8,938 nucleotides of DNA from Nitrospinae bacterium RIFCSPLOWO2_12_39_16. GTDB lineage: Bacteria; Nitrospinota; Nitrospinia; UBA9942. The stretch covers positions 1 through 8,938 of the forward strand of contig MHDO01000093.1 of NCBI GenBank assembly GCA_001805005.1. Direction: 5' to 3'. Under the pieces are notes generated by a model. That model was given only the letters and a program-made list of their open reading frames with translations. It made no database searches and was not told the DNA's origin. Position numbers and translations under genes: made by a program. Positions 1-5,009 of the stretch are shown piece after piece; the first letter of the stretch is position 1, and each line of letters opens with the position of its first letter.

Positions 1-1
1 T

Positions 2-443
2 TTTGGTTGTAGGATTTATGGTAATGAAACATTAGGCAGAGAAGAATCCCCTTTAGGCTATGTTAATAATTTATTAAAATTTACAATTGAATTAAAAAGA
101 GTCCTGCATAAAGAAGGATCTTTTTATTTGAATATTGGTGATGTTTATTTTGGAACCAAGGGTTTTATAAGAAATAAGGGAAGATATGCAAGAAAAACAG
201 ACATCCACTATAAAGAACATAAAATAGTAAAACCTGATAGTAAATATCTTCAATACAAACAACTTCTAATGCTTCCGGAAAGAGTTGCTATCGGCATGCA
301 AGAGCAGGGTTGGATTCTACGCAATAAAATAATATGGGAAAAGCCAAACCCCGTGCCTTCTTACTCACCGGATAGGCAATATCCTGTTTATGAGCATTTT
401 GTACCATTTTATGAGTAGTGGAACAACAGCGGTTACGGCTTAA
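2..443 (+). pseudogene. DNA (N4-cytosine/N6-adenine) methyltransferase remnant with internal deletion, 5' end off the window
   Basis: The frame is open from base 2 to a TAG at 416-418 and has no start inside the window. It reads as the middle of an N6/N4 DNA methyltransferase: LGREESPLGYVNNLL, then KRVLHKEGSFYLNIGDVYF, then PERVAIGMQEQGWILRNKI and IWEKPNPVPSY. In this family the Asp/Ser-Pro-Pro-Tyr catalytic motif precedes this stretch, so it would lie left of the window. The frame stops just after PVYEHFVPFYE, where an intact enzyme continues into its target-recognition part. In the +1 frame from 396 to a TAA at 441-443 the DNA reads ILYHFMSSGTTAVTA. This matches the family's C-terminal SAM-binding motif (usually hydrophobic-hydrophobic-D-P-F-x-G-S-G-T-T) with D to Y, P to H and G to S changes. 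The simplest reading is an internal deletion with its junction near 393-398, followed by decay. The enzyme should be inactive. The family call is fairly sure; the deletion is inferred from the two aligned pieces. Confidence 0.72.
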
Positions 444-454
444 ATTATAATCTA

Positions 455-1228
455 ATGACTAAAAGAATAATAATTGGATGGGAAAAAGCTATTCTCGAAA
501 TTTTTGAGCAAAATAATGGAATTGTAACTCTCCATGATTTGTATAAGAAAGTTCCTATCTTAATAGGTGAATCCATTTCTTTAGATTTTAACCACACCAT
601 TAGAGCTTATTTAAGGAGATTAAAAAGTAGTAAAGGGTTAATTAAGCAGATTGGACTTTCTACTTATGCTTTAGCAGAAACAAGATACAATAATCATTTT
701 TATGAAGAAATTAAATCAAATGAAATTAATTACAATTATTTTATAAACTTACCCAAAAATAAGATTCACGGTTTTATAGAAGGAATGTTAATTGAGATTG
801 GAATTTTCAATAATTATGATACTTATACTCCAGATAAAAATGTTATTTTCAATGGGAAAAGATTAACAGATTTAGTTAGATACTCTTGTTTACCCGATTT
901 TTCTTATAAGGAAATATTAGATAAGGTAAAGCAAATAGATGTTATTTGGTTTAAAGATGGTTTTCCTATAAAAACCTTTGATGTTGAAAATTCGACGGAT
1001 TTCACAAAAGCATTTTTAAGAGCATATCAATTAAAGAGCTTCAAAACACAATTTTATGTGATTGCCAGTGAAGATAAAATAAACATTTATGAGGATAGAA
1101 GAAAAATAAAACCATTCAATGAAATTAAGAATGATATGAGTTTTATATCTTTTGATAAAATATTTGCTGAATACAAAGATGCTGTTATTCATAATAATAT
1201 TAGAATTAAAAGCATATTATTAAATTAG
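455..1228 (+). CDS. Putative restriction endonuclease: winged-helix N-terminus plus PD-(D/E)XK-like domain
   Basis: 257 aa, directly after the methyltransferase remnant. Residues about 9-73 look like a winged helix (GWEKAILEIFEQNNGIVTL, then HTIRAYLRRLKSSKGLI, then GLSTYAL). Residues about 100-215 look like a nuclease-type core. E109 lies in a helix (HGFIEGMLIEIG). A strand carrying D162 (IDVIWF) is followed by a second strand with D176 and E178 (IKTFDVENSTDFTKAFLRAYQ). The F-D/E-V-E-x-S/T-T signature followed by a basic helix is seen in PD-(D/E)XK-like restriction proteins that replace the usual Lys. The ATG at 455 has no Shine-Dalgarno sequence and the codon before it is in the same open frame, so in the ancestral operon it was probably translated by coupling to the methyltransferase. 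I infer that it is the cognate nuclease from position and fold; no specific enzyme family or recognition site can be named. Confidence 0.55.
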   Translation: MTKRIIIGWEKAILEIFEQNNGIVTLHDLYKKVPILIGESISLDFNHTIRAYLRRLKSSKGLIKQIGLSTYALAETRYNNHFYEEIKSNEINYNYFINLPKNKIHGFIEGMLIEIGIFNNYDTYTPDKNVIFNGKRLTDLVRYSCLPDFSYKEILDKVKQIDVIWFKDGFPIKTFDVENSTDFTKAFLRAYQLKSFKTQFYVIASEDKINIYEDRRKIKPFNEIKNDMSFISFDKIFAEYKDAVIHNNIRIKSILLN

Positions 1229-1234
1229 CCAACT

Positions 1235-1522
1235 ATGGATTTAAAAAAGATTTGTAAGTGGTTTGTCGAATTGAACACAGAAAAGAAAAAGTTGTTTAAT
1301 GACTATTTTATTGATGACATTGTTAGATATTTAGAGATAGATGAGATACACAATAACGTTAATTTAGAAAAAATATTAAAAGAAAAATGTGGCTCTGAAT
1401 ACCTGCAACTTATTAAATGTAAAAGCAAATCAGATGTTAAAAAGTGGCTCAATAAAATTACCAGTTATATTGCCAAATATATTGATTCAGAGCAAATAAT
1501 AGCTGATTTTTTTTCAAAGTGA
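1235..1522 (+). CDS. Small unknown protein of the restriction-modification cluster, probably frameshifted near its 3' end
   Basis: 95 aa, starting 6 bases after the putative endonuclease stop in the same frame and probably in the same transcript. It is charged and rich in Lys, Asp, Glu and Ile with no membrane segment. It appears largely helical (MDLKKICKWFVELNTEKKKL at the start, SDVKKWLNKITSYIAKY later). I do not recognise the family. The reading frame ends DFFSK immediately after an 8-T run at 1507-1514, while the next frame remains open and protein-like for a further 43 codons to 1649. One T fewer would give a single protein of about 138 aa. The 95-aa product is therefore likely to be a truncated version of the real one. 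Confidence 0.45.
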   Translation: MDLKKICKWFVELNTEKKKLFNDYFIDDIVRYLEIDEIHNNVNLEKILKEKCGSEYLQLIKCKSKSDVKKWLNKITSYIAKYIDSEQIIADFFSK

Positions 1523-1649
1523 ATTTAACTCGATTAATAGTGTCAGAATTACTAAAAGTAATGACCAAAACTTTAAGATTGATTTTACTAAAATTAACAG
1601 TTATGACAATTTCATAGAAGGCAAAAGTGAACAGGAAGATATACAATGA
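1515..1649 (+). pseudogene. Out-of-frame C-terminal tail of the preceding unknown gene
   Basis: From the T-run onward, the frame starting at 1515 reads QSEFNSINSVRITKSNDQNF and then KIDFTKINSYDNFIEGKSEQ, ending at TGA 1647-1649. The composition (Asn, Ile, Lys, Asp, Ser) matches the upstream ORF, and there is no start codon or ribosome binding site of its own. It joins the upstream frame exactly if the 8-T run at 1507-1514 is counted as seven. It could reflect a real frameshift, slippage at the run or a sequencing error; the sequence alone cannot decide. Confidence 0.4.
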
Positions 1650-1672
1650 CCAAGCGAGAACAAATCTAAAAT

Positions 1673-1900
1673 ATGAGCTTAAAAATTGAGCAGAAATTAA
1701 AAAATAATTTTTTTACAGAAGAAAAACCCAAAGTTTATGCAACAGGTGTTTTTTTAGTGCCTATGGAGGTTACAATAGAGGGAGAAAAACAATATGTGTG
1801 GGTTGTTGATGAATTTAATGATGATACCTATGATGAAGATGGCAAAATCTGCTCACCTGCTATTTGTACAACCCAAAAAAAGAATCTAATAGGATATTAA
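1673..1900 (+). CDS. 75-aa unknown protein between the restriction cluster and acpS
   Basis: A soluble acidic ORF that starts MSLKIEQKLKNNFFTEEKP. It has a beta-rich middle (VYATGVFLVPMEVTIEG, QYVWVVDEF) and an Asp-rich stretch (DFNDD-type, DDTYDEDGK), with two Cys near the end (ICSPAIC). I do not recognise a family. The ribosome binding site is weak, and the stop TAA at 1898-1900 lies 2 bases before the acpS start. It could be a truncated 5' part of a larger gene cut where the AT-rich island meets the chromosomal acpS. A short ORF of 7 codons opens at 1646, just upstream in the same frame. Confidence 0.4.
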   Translation: MSLKIEQKLKNNFFTEEKPKVYATGVFLVPMEVTIEGEKQYVWVVDEFNDDTYDEDGKICSPAICTTQKKNLIGY

Positions 1901-1902
1901 AC

Positions 1903-2301
1903 ATGATAGCAGGCATAGGAGTTGATATTGTAAAGATTGAGAGGATAAAGACGGCGGTTGAAAGATGGGGGGGGAGGTTTATGGATAGGGTATTTACAGA
2001 GGATGAAAAAAAATATTCCCTCAGCAAATATAATCCATATCCACACCTCGCAGCCCGATTTGCTTATAAAGAGGCATTGGTTAAGGCACTGGGGACAGGG
2101 TTCAGGATGGGGATAAGATGGAGGGATATAGAATTGGTAAGAAATGGAGACGGCAAACCTGAGGCAAAACTTAAAGGAACTGTAAAGAAATTTGCTAAGC
2201 AGAGAGGAATTAATAACATCATGGTCAGTGTATCGCATGATACAGATTATGCCATTGCCTATGTAACATTAGTCAGTCTGAAGAAACATGCCCCTGAATG
2301 A
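1903..2301 (+). CDS. acpS: Holo-[acyl-carrier-protein] synthase
   Basis: 132 aa, the usual length for AcpS. It transfers 4'-phosphopantetheine from CoA to a serine of apo-ACP, activating ACP for fatty-acid synthesis in the cytosol. Diagnostic stretches are the N-terminal MIAGIGVDIVKIERI with Mg-binding D8, then FTEDEKKY, then the signature HLAARFAYKEALVKALGTGF with E57 as the second metal ligand, and the C-terminal IMVSVSHDTDYAIAYV. I chose ATG 1903 because the core fold starts right there and AGGA lies 8 bases upstream; an in-frame ATG at 1864 would add 13 residues not typical of the family and overlap the previous ORF. An 8-G run at 1967-1974 is inside the gene but keeps frame. The gene appears intact and chromosomal. 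Its G+C is visibly higher than the restriction cluster to its left. Confidence 0.93.
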   Translation: MIAGIGVDIVKIERIKTAVERWGGRFMDRVFTEDEKKYSLSKYNPYPHLAARFAYKEALVKALGTGFRMGIRWRDIELVRNGDGKPEAKLKGTVKKFAKQRGINNIMVSVSHDTDYAIAYVTLVSLKKHAPE

Positions 2302-2381
2302 ATCTATTGCTTGTAGCTTATGTTTTTAGCAAATCCTTCAAAATTAATTCTACACAAAACTCGTTCTTATAGGAGTCTCTA

Positions 2382-2885
2382 TTGAGCAAGGAAAAATTTA
2401 AAGAAAAAATCATTTCCCTTATCCATAAGTTTGAAAAGGACAAAAATCATTATCTTTCCAAAGAGTATCTTGAGGCACAGGTAAGACAGGACTTTATCAA
2501 TCCATTCTTTGAAGCACTCGGTTGGGATATAGAAAACATAAAAGGTCTTTCCCTATTTGATAGAGAGGTCATCCTTGAAAAAGGGGAGACAACAGGAAGA
2601 CCTGATTATAATTTTCGCATAAACGGCTCTACTAAATTTTTTGTTGAGGCAAAGGCGCCCTCTGTCATACTTGATAATGTCAACCATATCCTGCAAGCTA
2701 AGACCTATGCCTATAGCACCAAAGAGGTATATTTTGTAATACTCACTGATTTTGAAGGATTCAAACTCTTTGATGCCTCCCTCAAGCCAAACCATAAATT
2801 CCCAGGTGAAGGGCTTATCTTTGATTTCAAATACACAGACTATATTGATAATTATGATTTATCTTATCAACTCTTTGAACGATGA
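2382..2885 (+). pseudogene. N-terminal nuclease-domain fragment of a type IIG (Eco57I/type I-like) restriction-modification enzyme
   Basis: 167 codons from a TTG start with a good ribosome binding site (AGGAG, 6 bases upstream). It matches the start of large single-chain restriction-methylation enzymes. A conserved helix E-A-Q-V-R-Q-D-F-I-N-P-F (E31) is followed by the PD-(D/E)XK core: GRPDYNF with P74-D75, then FFVEAKAP with E89 and K91. Next come the Q105 helix (HILQAKTYAYSTK) and the strand VYFVILTDFEGFKLFDAS. All catalytic residues are present, but a full enzyme of this family continues for many hundreds of residues with methyltransferase and specificity domains. Similarity appears to stop near IDN (about residue 157). 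The rest, YDLSYQLFER, reads through antisense of another gene fragment (see 2827-2985). It lacks its methyltransferase and is almost certainly a non-functional remnant. Confidence 0.82.
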
Positions 2886-2985
2886 TTTTCAATTCCTTAA
2901 GTACCGGTTTTATCACCATATTATAAACCCCATCAACATCCTTTTTCCCGAAAGCACAGGCAACAAAGCATTGAATTTTTCTCAT
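2827..2985 (-). pseudogene. N-terminal fragment of a nucleoside 2-deoxyribosyltransferase-like protein
   Basis: On the minus strand, 52 codons starting at ATG 2985 (or 7 codons earlier at 3006) read MRKIQCFVACAFGKKDVDGV and then YNMVIKPVLKELKIIVQRVD, KINHN. This is the N-terminal Rossmann-like beta-alpha-beta of proteins related to nucleoside 2-deoxyribosyltransferases and TIR-like nucleotide-binding proteins, in which the first strand is followed by a substrate loop and a helix. The family normally runs on with a D-rich segment and a strand ending in a conserved Asp. Here, after INHN, the frame enters antisense of the type IIG fragment and stops (YQYSLCI). No ribosome binding site is obvious. 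It is too short to be active. The family assignment is from motif recognition only. Confidence 0.55.
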
Positions 2986-3153
2986 AAACAAATAATTGTG
3001 GCTCATTTATTTGATATTGTTTCGCAAAGCATTATTTTATTAAACATTAAACAAAATATTTTGAGTTTCCCTTAATTTTGGCTAAAATTCAGATATACTT
3101 ATAATATGGTGTTGATGTTGCAAGCTTTCCAAAAAATTGGGCAAACTATAATC

Positions 3154-3486
3154 CTATATACATGCCAATTCCAGATGAAATCCCGGTTGGTTTACTATCA
3201 GCTTCTTTTTTGTTATAGAGGCAATCTTTGCCAATAATTCAATGCTTGGGAGGCGATTGTCTTTTAACCCTTCAAGACGACCTATCATGGGCTGGCTTAT
3301 GCCCAGGGCATCTGCGAGTTCTGATTGTGAGAGACCTGCATCTTCTCTTGCAATTTTAATTTGTCGGGCAATTGCAACCCTCAATCTGGCTTTGTCTAAC
3401 AGGATTTTAAATTCGTGGTCTTTTTTCCGCCTTTTAATAACATCTTCAAGAGAATAAATATCTTTTTTGTGAGTATGAATTTTCAT
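3154..3486 (-). CDS. HigA-type antitoxin, XRE-family helix-turn-helix regulator
   Basis: 110 aa, second gene of a leftward toxin-antitoxin operon, starting 20 bases after the toxin stop. An ideal GGGAGG ribosome binding site sits 8 bases before the ATG. The N-terminal 35 residues (SLEDVIKRRKKDHEFKILLD) match the linker of HigA-2/type antitoxins. Residues 38-95 form the XRE HTH: VAIARQIKIAREDAGLSQSE, then LADALGISQPMIGRLEG, then LPSIELLAKIASITKKKL. It should bind the toxin and repress the operon through the palindrome at 3820-3839. The last dozen residues (NQPGFHLELACI) lie beyond the usual family end and may come from DNA fused downstream. It is intact although its toxin is broken. Confidence 0.85.
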   Translation of the reverse strand: MKIHTHKKDIYSLEDVIKRRKKDHEFKILLDKARLRVAIARQIKIAREDAGLSQSELADALGISQPMIGRLEGLKDNRLPSIELLAKIASITKKKLIVNQPGFHLELACI

Positions 3487-3506
3487 ATAAATAACCTCCC
3501 TGATTT

Positions 3507-3812
3507 TTAGTTTTTCAATACATCCTTCATACGGTTAAGCGCAGTTTCAATTTCATGCTGTGGTGCCTTTTGGCTCTGCTTTTTATAGGCATGGAGCAAG
3601 ACCATTGTATTTCCTTCAATAACTACATAGAATATTCTGGTCTGCGAAATCTTAATCTCTCATAATTTGCCCTTAATCTGCCTCAGGGATACCAATGGGG
3701 CTTGTAATCCATATTGCTTTATATCTTCTAAGACAGCATATATCATGGCACTTTGCTCTTTTGGTAATTTATCTATATAGTCGCTAACCTGTCCGAATAA
3801 TTTAATTACCAT
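3507..3812 (-). pseudogene. HigB/RelE-superfamily toxin (phage Gp49-like) with in-frame nonsense codon
   Basis: 102 codons from ATG 3812 to TAA 3507-3509, uninterrupted except for a TGA at 3660-3662 (codon 51). Before it the frame reads MVIKLFGQVSDYIDKLPKEQ ... SLRQIKGKL; after it EIKISQTRIFYVVIEGN, then VLLHAYKKQSQKAPQHEIE and TALNRMKDVL. In this family G-K-L-W-E is the rule, so TGA replaces a Trp codon (TGG to TGA). The fold is otherwise complete: the RIFYVV strand, the LLHAYKKQ strand with basic residues, and a C-terminal helix. Such toxins cleave mRNA on the ribosome. TGA ends acpS and vapB here and TGG encodes Trp elsewhere, so recoding of TGA is unlikely. Read-through aside, the toxin is dead. 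There is no Shine-Dalgarno sequence before the ATG. Confidence 0.85.
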
Positions 3813-3818
3813 AAATTT

Positions 3819-3848
3819 ACTATAACCTAATGGTTATAGGGATGTCAA
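3819..3848 (-). promoter_or_regulatory. higBA-type promoter, nearly leaderless
   Basis: On the minus strand there is a perfect TTGACA (3843-3848), an 18-bp spacer and TATAGT (3819-3824); taking TTATAG as the -10 gives a 17-bp spacer. The toxin ATG begins 7 bases after the -10, so transcription would begin at or next to the start codon. Confidence 0.65.
3820..3839. promoter_or_regulatory. Operator palindrome of the higBA-type operon
   Basis: A perfect inverted repeat with 8-bp arms, CTATAACC and GGTTATAG, around TAAT. It covers the -10 box and part of the spacer of the toxin-antitoxin promoter. This is the expected site for autorepression by the HTH antitoxin or the complex. Confidence 0.7.
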
Positions 3849-3862
3849 GGAAAACAAAGCGA

Positions 3863-4034
3863 TTATTTTATCACCAGCCATGTTACCAACTCAAAATCTT
3901 CTCCGCCTTTAACCTGCCTTGTTTCAGGAATTAGCCTGCCGCCCCTACCTGCAACCAAGGCTCCTACTGCTTTTTTTTAAGATCTTTGATATTTTATGAA
4001 TTGTCTTTTCAAGAAGATTATCATATTTCCCCAT
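3863..4034 (-). pseudogene. Small unrecognised gene, frameshifted at an 8-A run
   Basis: On the minus strand, ATG 4034 reads MGKYDNLLEKTIHKISKIL and enters an A-run (T3971-3978 on the + strand). After one base fewer it continues AVGALVAGRGGRLIPETRQV and then KGGEDFELVTWLVIK to TAA 3863-3865. As written the frame stops soon after the run. Both halves look coding and would make a 56-aa protein. The frame is open upstream of the ATG for about 30 further codons (containing GKPKNDISRFNSF), without a good start. A different-frame start at 4087 (MIFQDLTLFAQKQ, then TAA) may be the true N-terminus behind a second indel. A strong promoter lies upstream. I do not recognise the family; a small accessory or toxin-antitoxin-associated protein is possible but not shown. 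Confidence 0.45.
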
Positions 4035-4116
4035 ATTGCTGCAGTTTACTGTTTCTGAGCAAAAAGAGTTAAATCTTGAAATATCATTTTTGGGTTTACC
4101 GTTTAACCTTTGGGGT

Positions 4117-4145
4117 ATTATACTTATGAGTATATAATATGTAAA
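4117..4145 (-). promoter_or_regulatory. Promoter for the frameshifted small gene
   Basis: Minus-strand TTTACA (4140-4145), a 17-bp spacer and a consensus TATAAT (4117-4122). It points to the 3863-4087 coding remnant and supports this having been a real gene. Confidence 0.55.
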
Positions 4146-4186
4146 TATCTTTTATGTTTGTAACTACCCATATTATTAAGTGATAA

Positions 4187-4219
4187 GATTGCTTCGTCAC
4201 TCCGCTCCTCGCAATGACA
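4187..4219. repeat. REP-like intergenic palindromic element
   Basis: The segment starts GATTGCTTCGTCACT and ends CTCCTCGCAATGACA, and it has an imperfect dyad (ATTGC ... GCAAT with further pairing inside). Very similar GATTGC...CTCGCAATGACA elements recur in intergenic DNA of many unrelated bacteria, so I recognise it as a dispersed REP-type repeat. It sits in the otherwise gene-free stretch 4146-4268, where I see nothing else convincing. Confidence 0.6.
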
Positions 4220-4268
4220 TAGTGGGAGGTTTGTGTAATTCGGAATTAAGAATATTTTTTTTAATAAT

Positions 4269-4943
4269 ATGATGACATCAAGCGAACTTGCAGGATATAT
4301 AGATTTAACACTCCTAAAACCTCAAGTTACAACGAAAGATATAGAGGCTTTTATCCGTGATGCACAGAAATATCCATTTGCATCTGTATGTATCCCGCCG
4401 TACCATGTCAGAAAGGCTGCTGAGATACTGAAAGGGAGTCATACAAAGGTCGGGACTGTTATAGGCTTTCCTCTGGGCTATCAAACAACCTCTGTAAAAC
4501 TTTATGAAGCCCGTGAGGCTGTTGAGTCAGGTGCAGATGAGATAGACATGGTGATGAATATATCCCGCTTCAAGTCAGGTGAACTATCCATGGTTCAGGA
4601 TGAGATTTCAAAAATAGTATCTTCCCTACCAAAAATAATAGTAAAAATAATAATAGAAACCTGCTATCTAACAGACGAGGAGAAAGTGATTGCCTGTGAA
4701 ATGGCAATAAAGGGTAGGGCTGATTTTGTCAAGACATCTACTGGTTTTGGTCCTGCTGGTGCAACTGTAGATGATGTAAAGCTGCTTTTAAATACTGCTA
4801 AAGAAAGGATAAAGGTAAAAGCATCGGGGGGAATAAAGACTCTTGATGGGACATTAAAGATGATAAATGCAGAGGCAGTAAGAATCGGAACGAGTGCGGG
4901 TATGGAAATAATTGAAGAGTTTTTAAATAGGGGAAGATGTTAA
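4269..4943 (+). CDS. deoC: Deoxyribose-phosphate aldolase
   Basis: 224 aa, full family length. It cleaves 2-deoxy-D-ribose 5-phosphate to glyceraldehyde 3-phosphate and acetaldehyde in deoxynucleoside catabolism, in the cytosol. It is a TIM barrel with clear landmarks: YIDLTLLKP (10-18), VGTVIGFPLGYQTTSVK (61-77) and GADEIDMVMN (88-97) with the active-site Asp region. The Schiff-base lysine K155 lies in ADFVKTSTGFGPAGAT, the second lysine K184 in IKVKASGGIK, and the phosphate loop is VRIGTSAG (204-211). The start could be ATG 4269 or 4272; no good Shine-Dalgarno sequence is visible for either (the upstream is an A/T run), so translation may be weak. It stands alone, convergent with the outer-membrane gene, and a nucleoside-catabolism operon is not evident. 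Intact. Confidence 0.95.
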   Translation: MMTSSELAGYIDLTLLKPQVTTKDIEAFIRDAQKYPFASVCIPPYHVRKAAEILKGSHTKVGTVIGFPLGYQTTSVKLYEAREAVESGADEIDMVMNISRFKSGELSMVQDEISKIVSSLPKIIVKIIIETCYLTDEEKVIACEMAIKGRADFVKTSTGFGPAGATVDDVKLLLNTAKERIKVKASGGIKTLDGTLKMINAEAVRIGTSAGMEIIEEFLNRGRC

Positions 4944-4959
4944 GATGGCAACCATTTTA

Positions 4960-4998
4960 TACCCCTCACCCATCCCCTCTCCCGTAAGGGGAGAGGGA
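4960..4998. repeat. GC-rich hairpin repeat between convergent genes
   Basis: A 9-bp perfect stem, CCCTCTCCC (4975-4983) and GGGAGAGGG (4989-4997), around GTAAG, preceded by TACCCCTCACCCAT. This is a common dispersed intergenic element of bacterial genomes. It lies between the ends of deoC and the outer-membrane gene and could slow transcription from both sides. No T-tract follows on either strand, so I do not call a classical rho-independent terminator. Confidence 0.6.
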
Positions 4999-5009
4999 AT
5001 ATGATTTAT

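Noticed and set aside
396..520. Reading the 455 ORF as the C-terminus of the methyltransferase (SGTTAVTA ... RIIIGWE)
   Set aside because: The strand after SGTT resembles the next methyltransferase strand, but the spacing is too long, a frame change is needed, and the downstream sequence is a winged helix rather than a methyltransferase end.
1897..2238. Minus-strand 113-codon ORF
   Set aside because: Shadow of acpS, whose motifs are unambiguous.
2752..3075. + strand 107-codon ORF
   Set aside because: It is out of frame with the type IIG fragment and antisense to the better-supported deoxyribosyltransferase-like fragment; the sequence has no family features.
3660..3662. TGA read as Trp or selenocysteine (alternative genetic code)
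   Set aside because: acpS and vapB end at TGA, and Trp elsewhere is TGG, so TGA acts as a stop here; no selenocysteine context is expected in this family.
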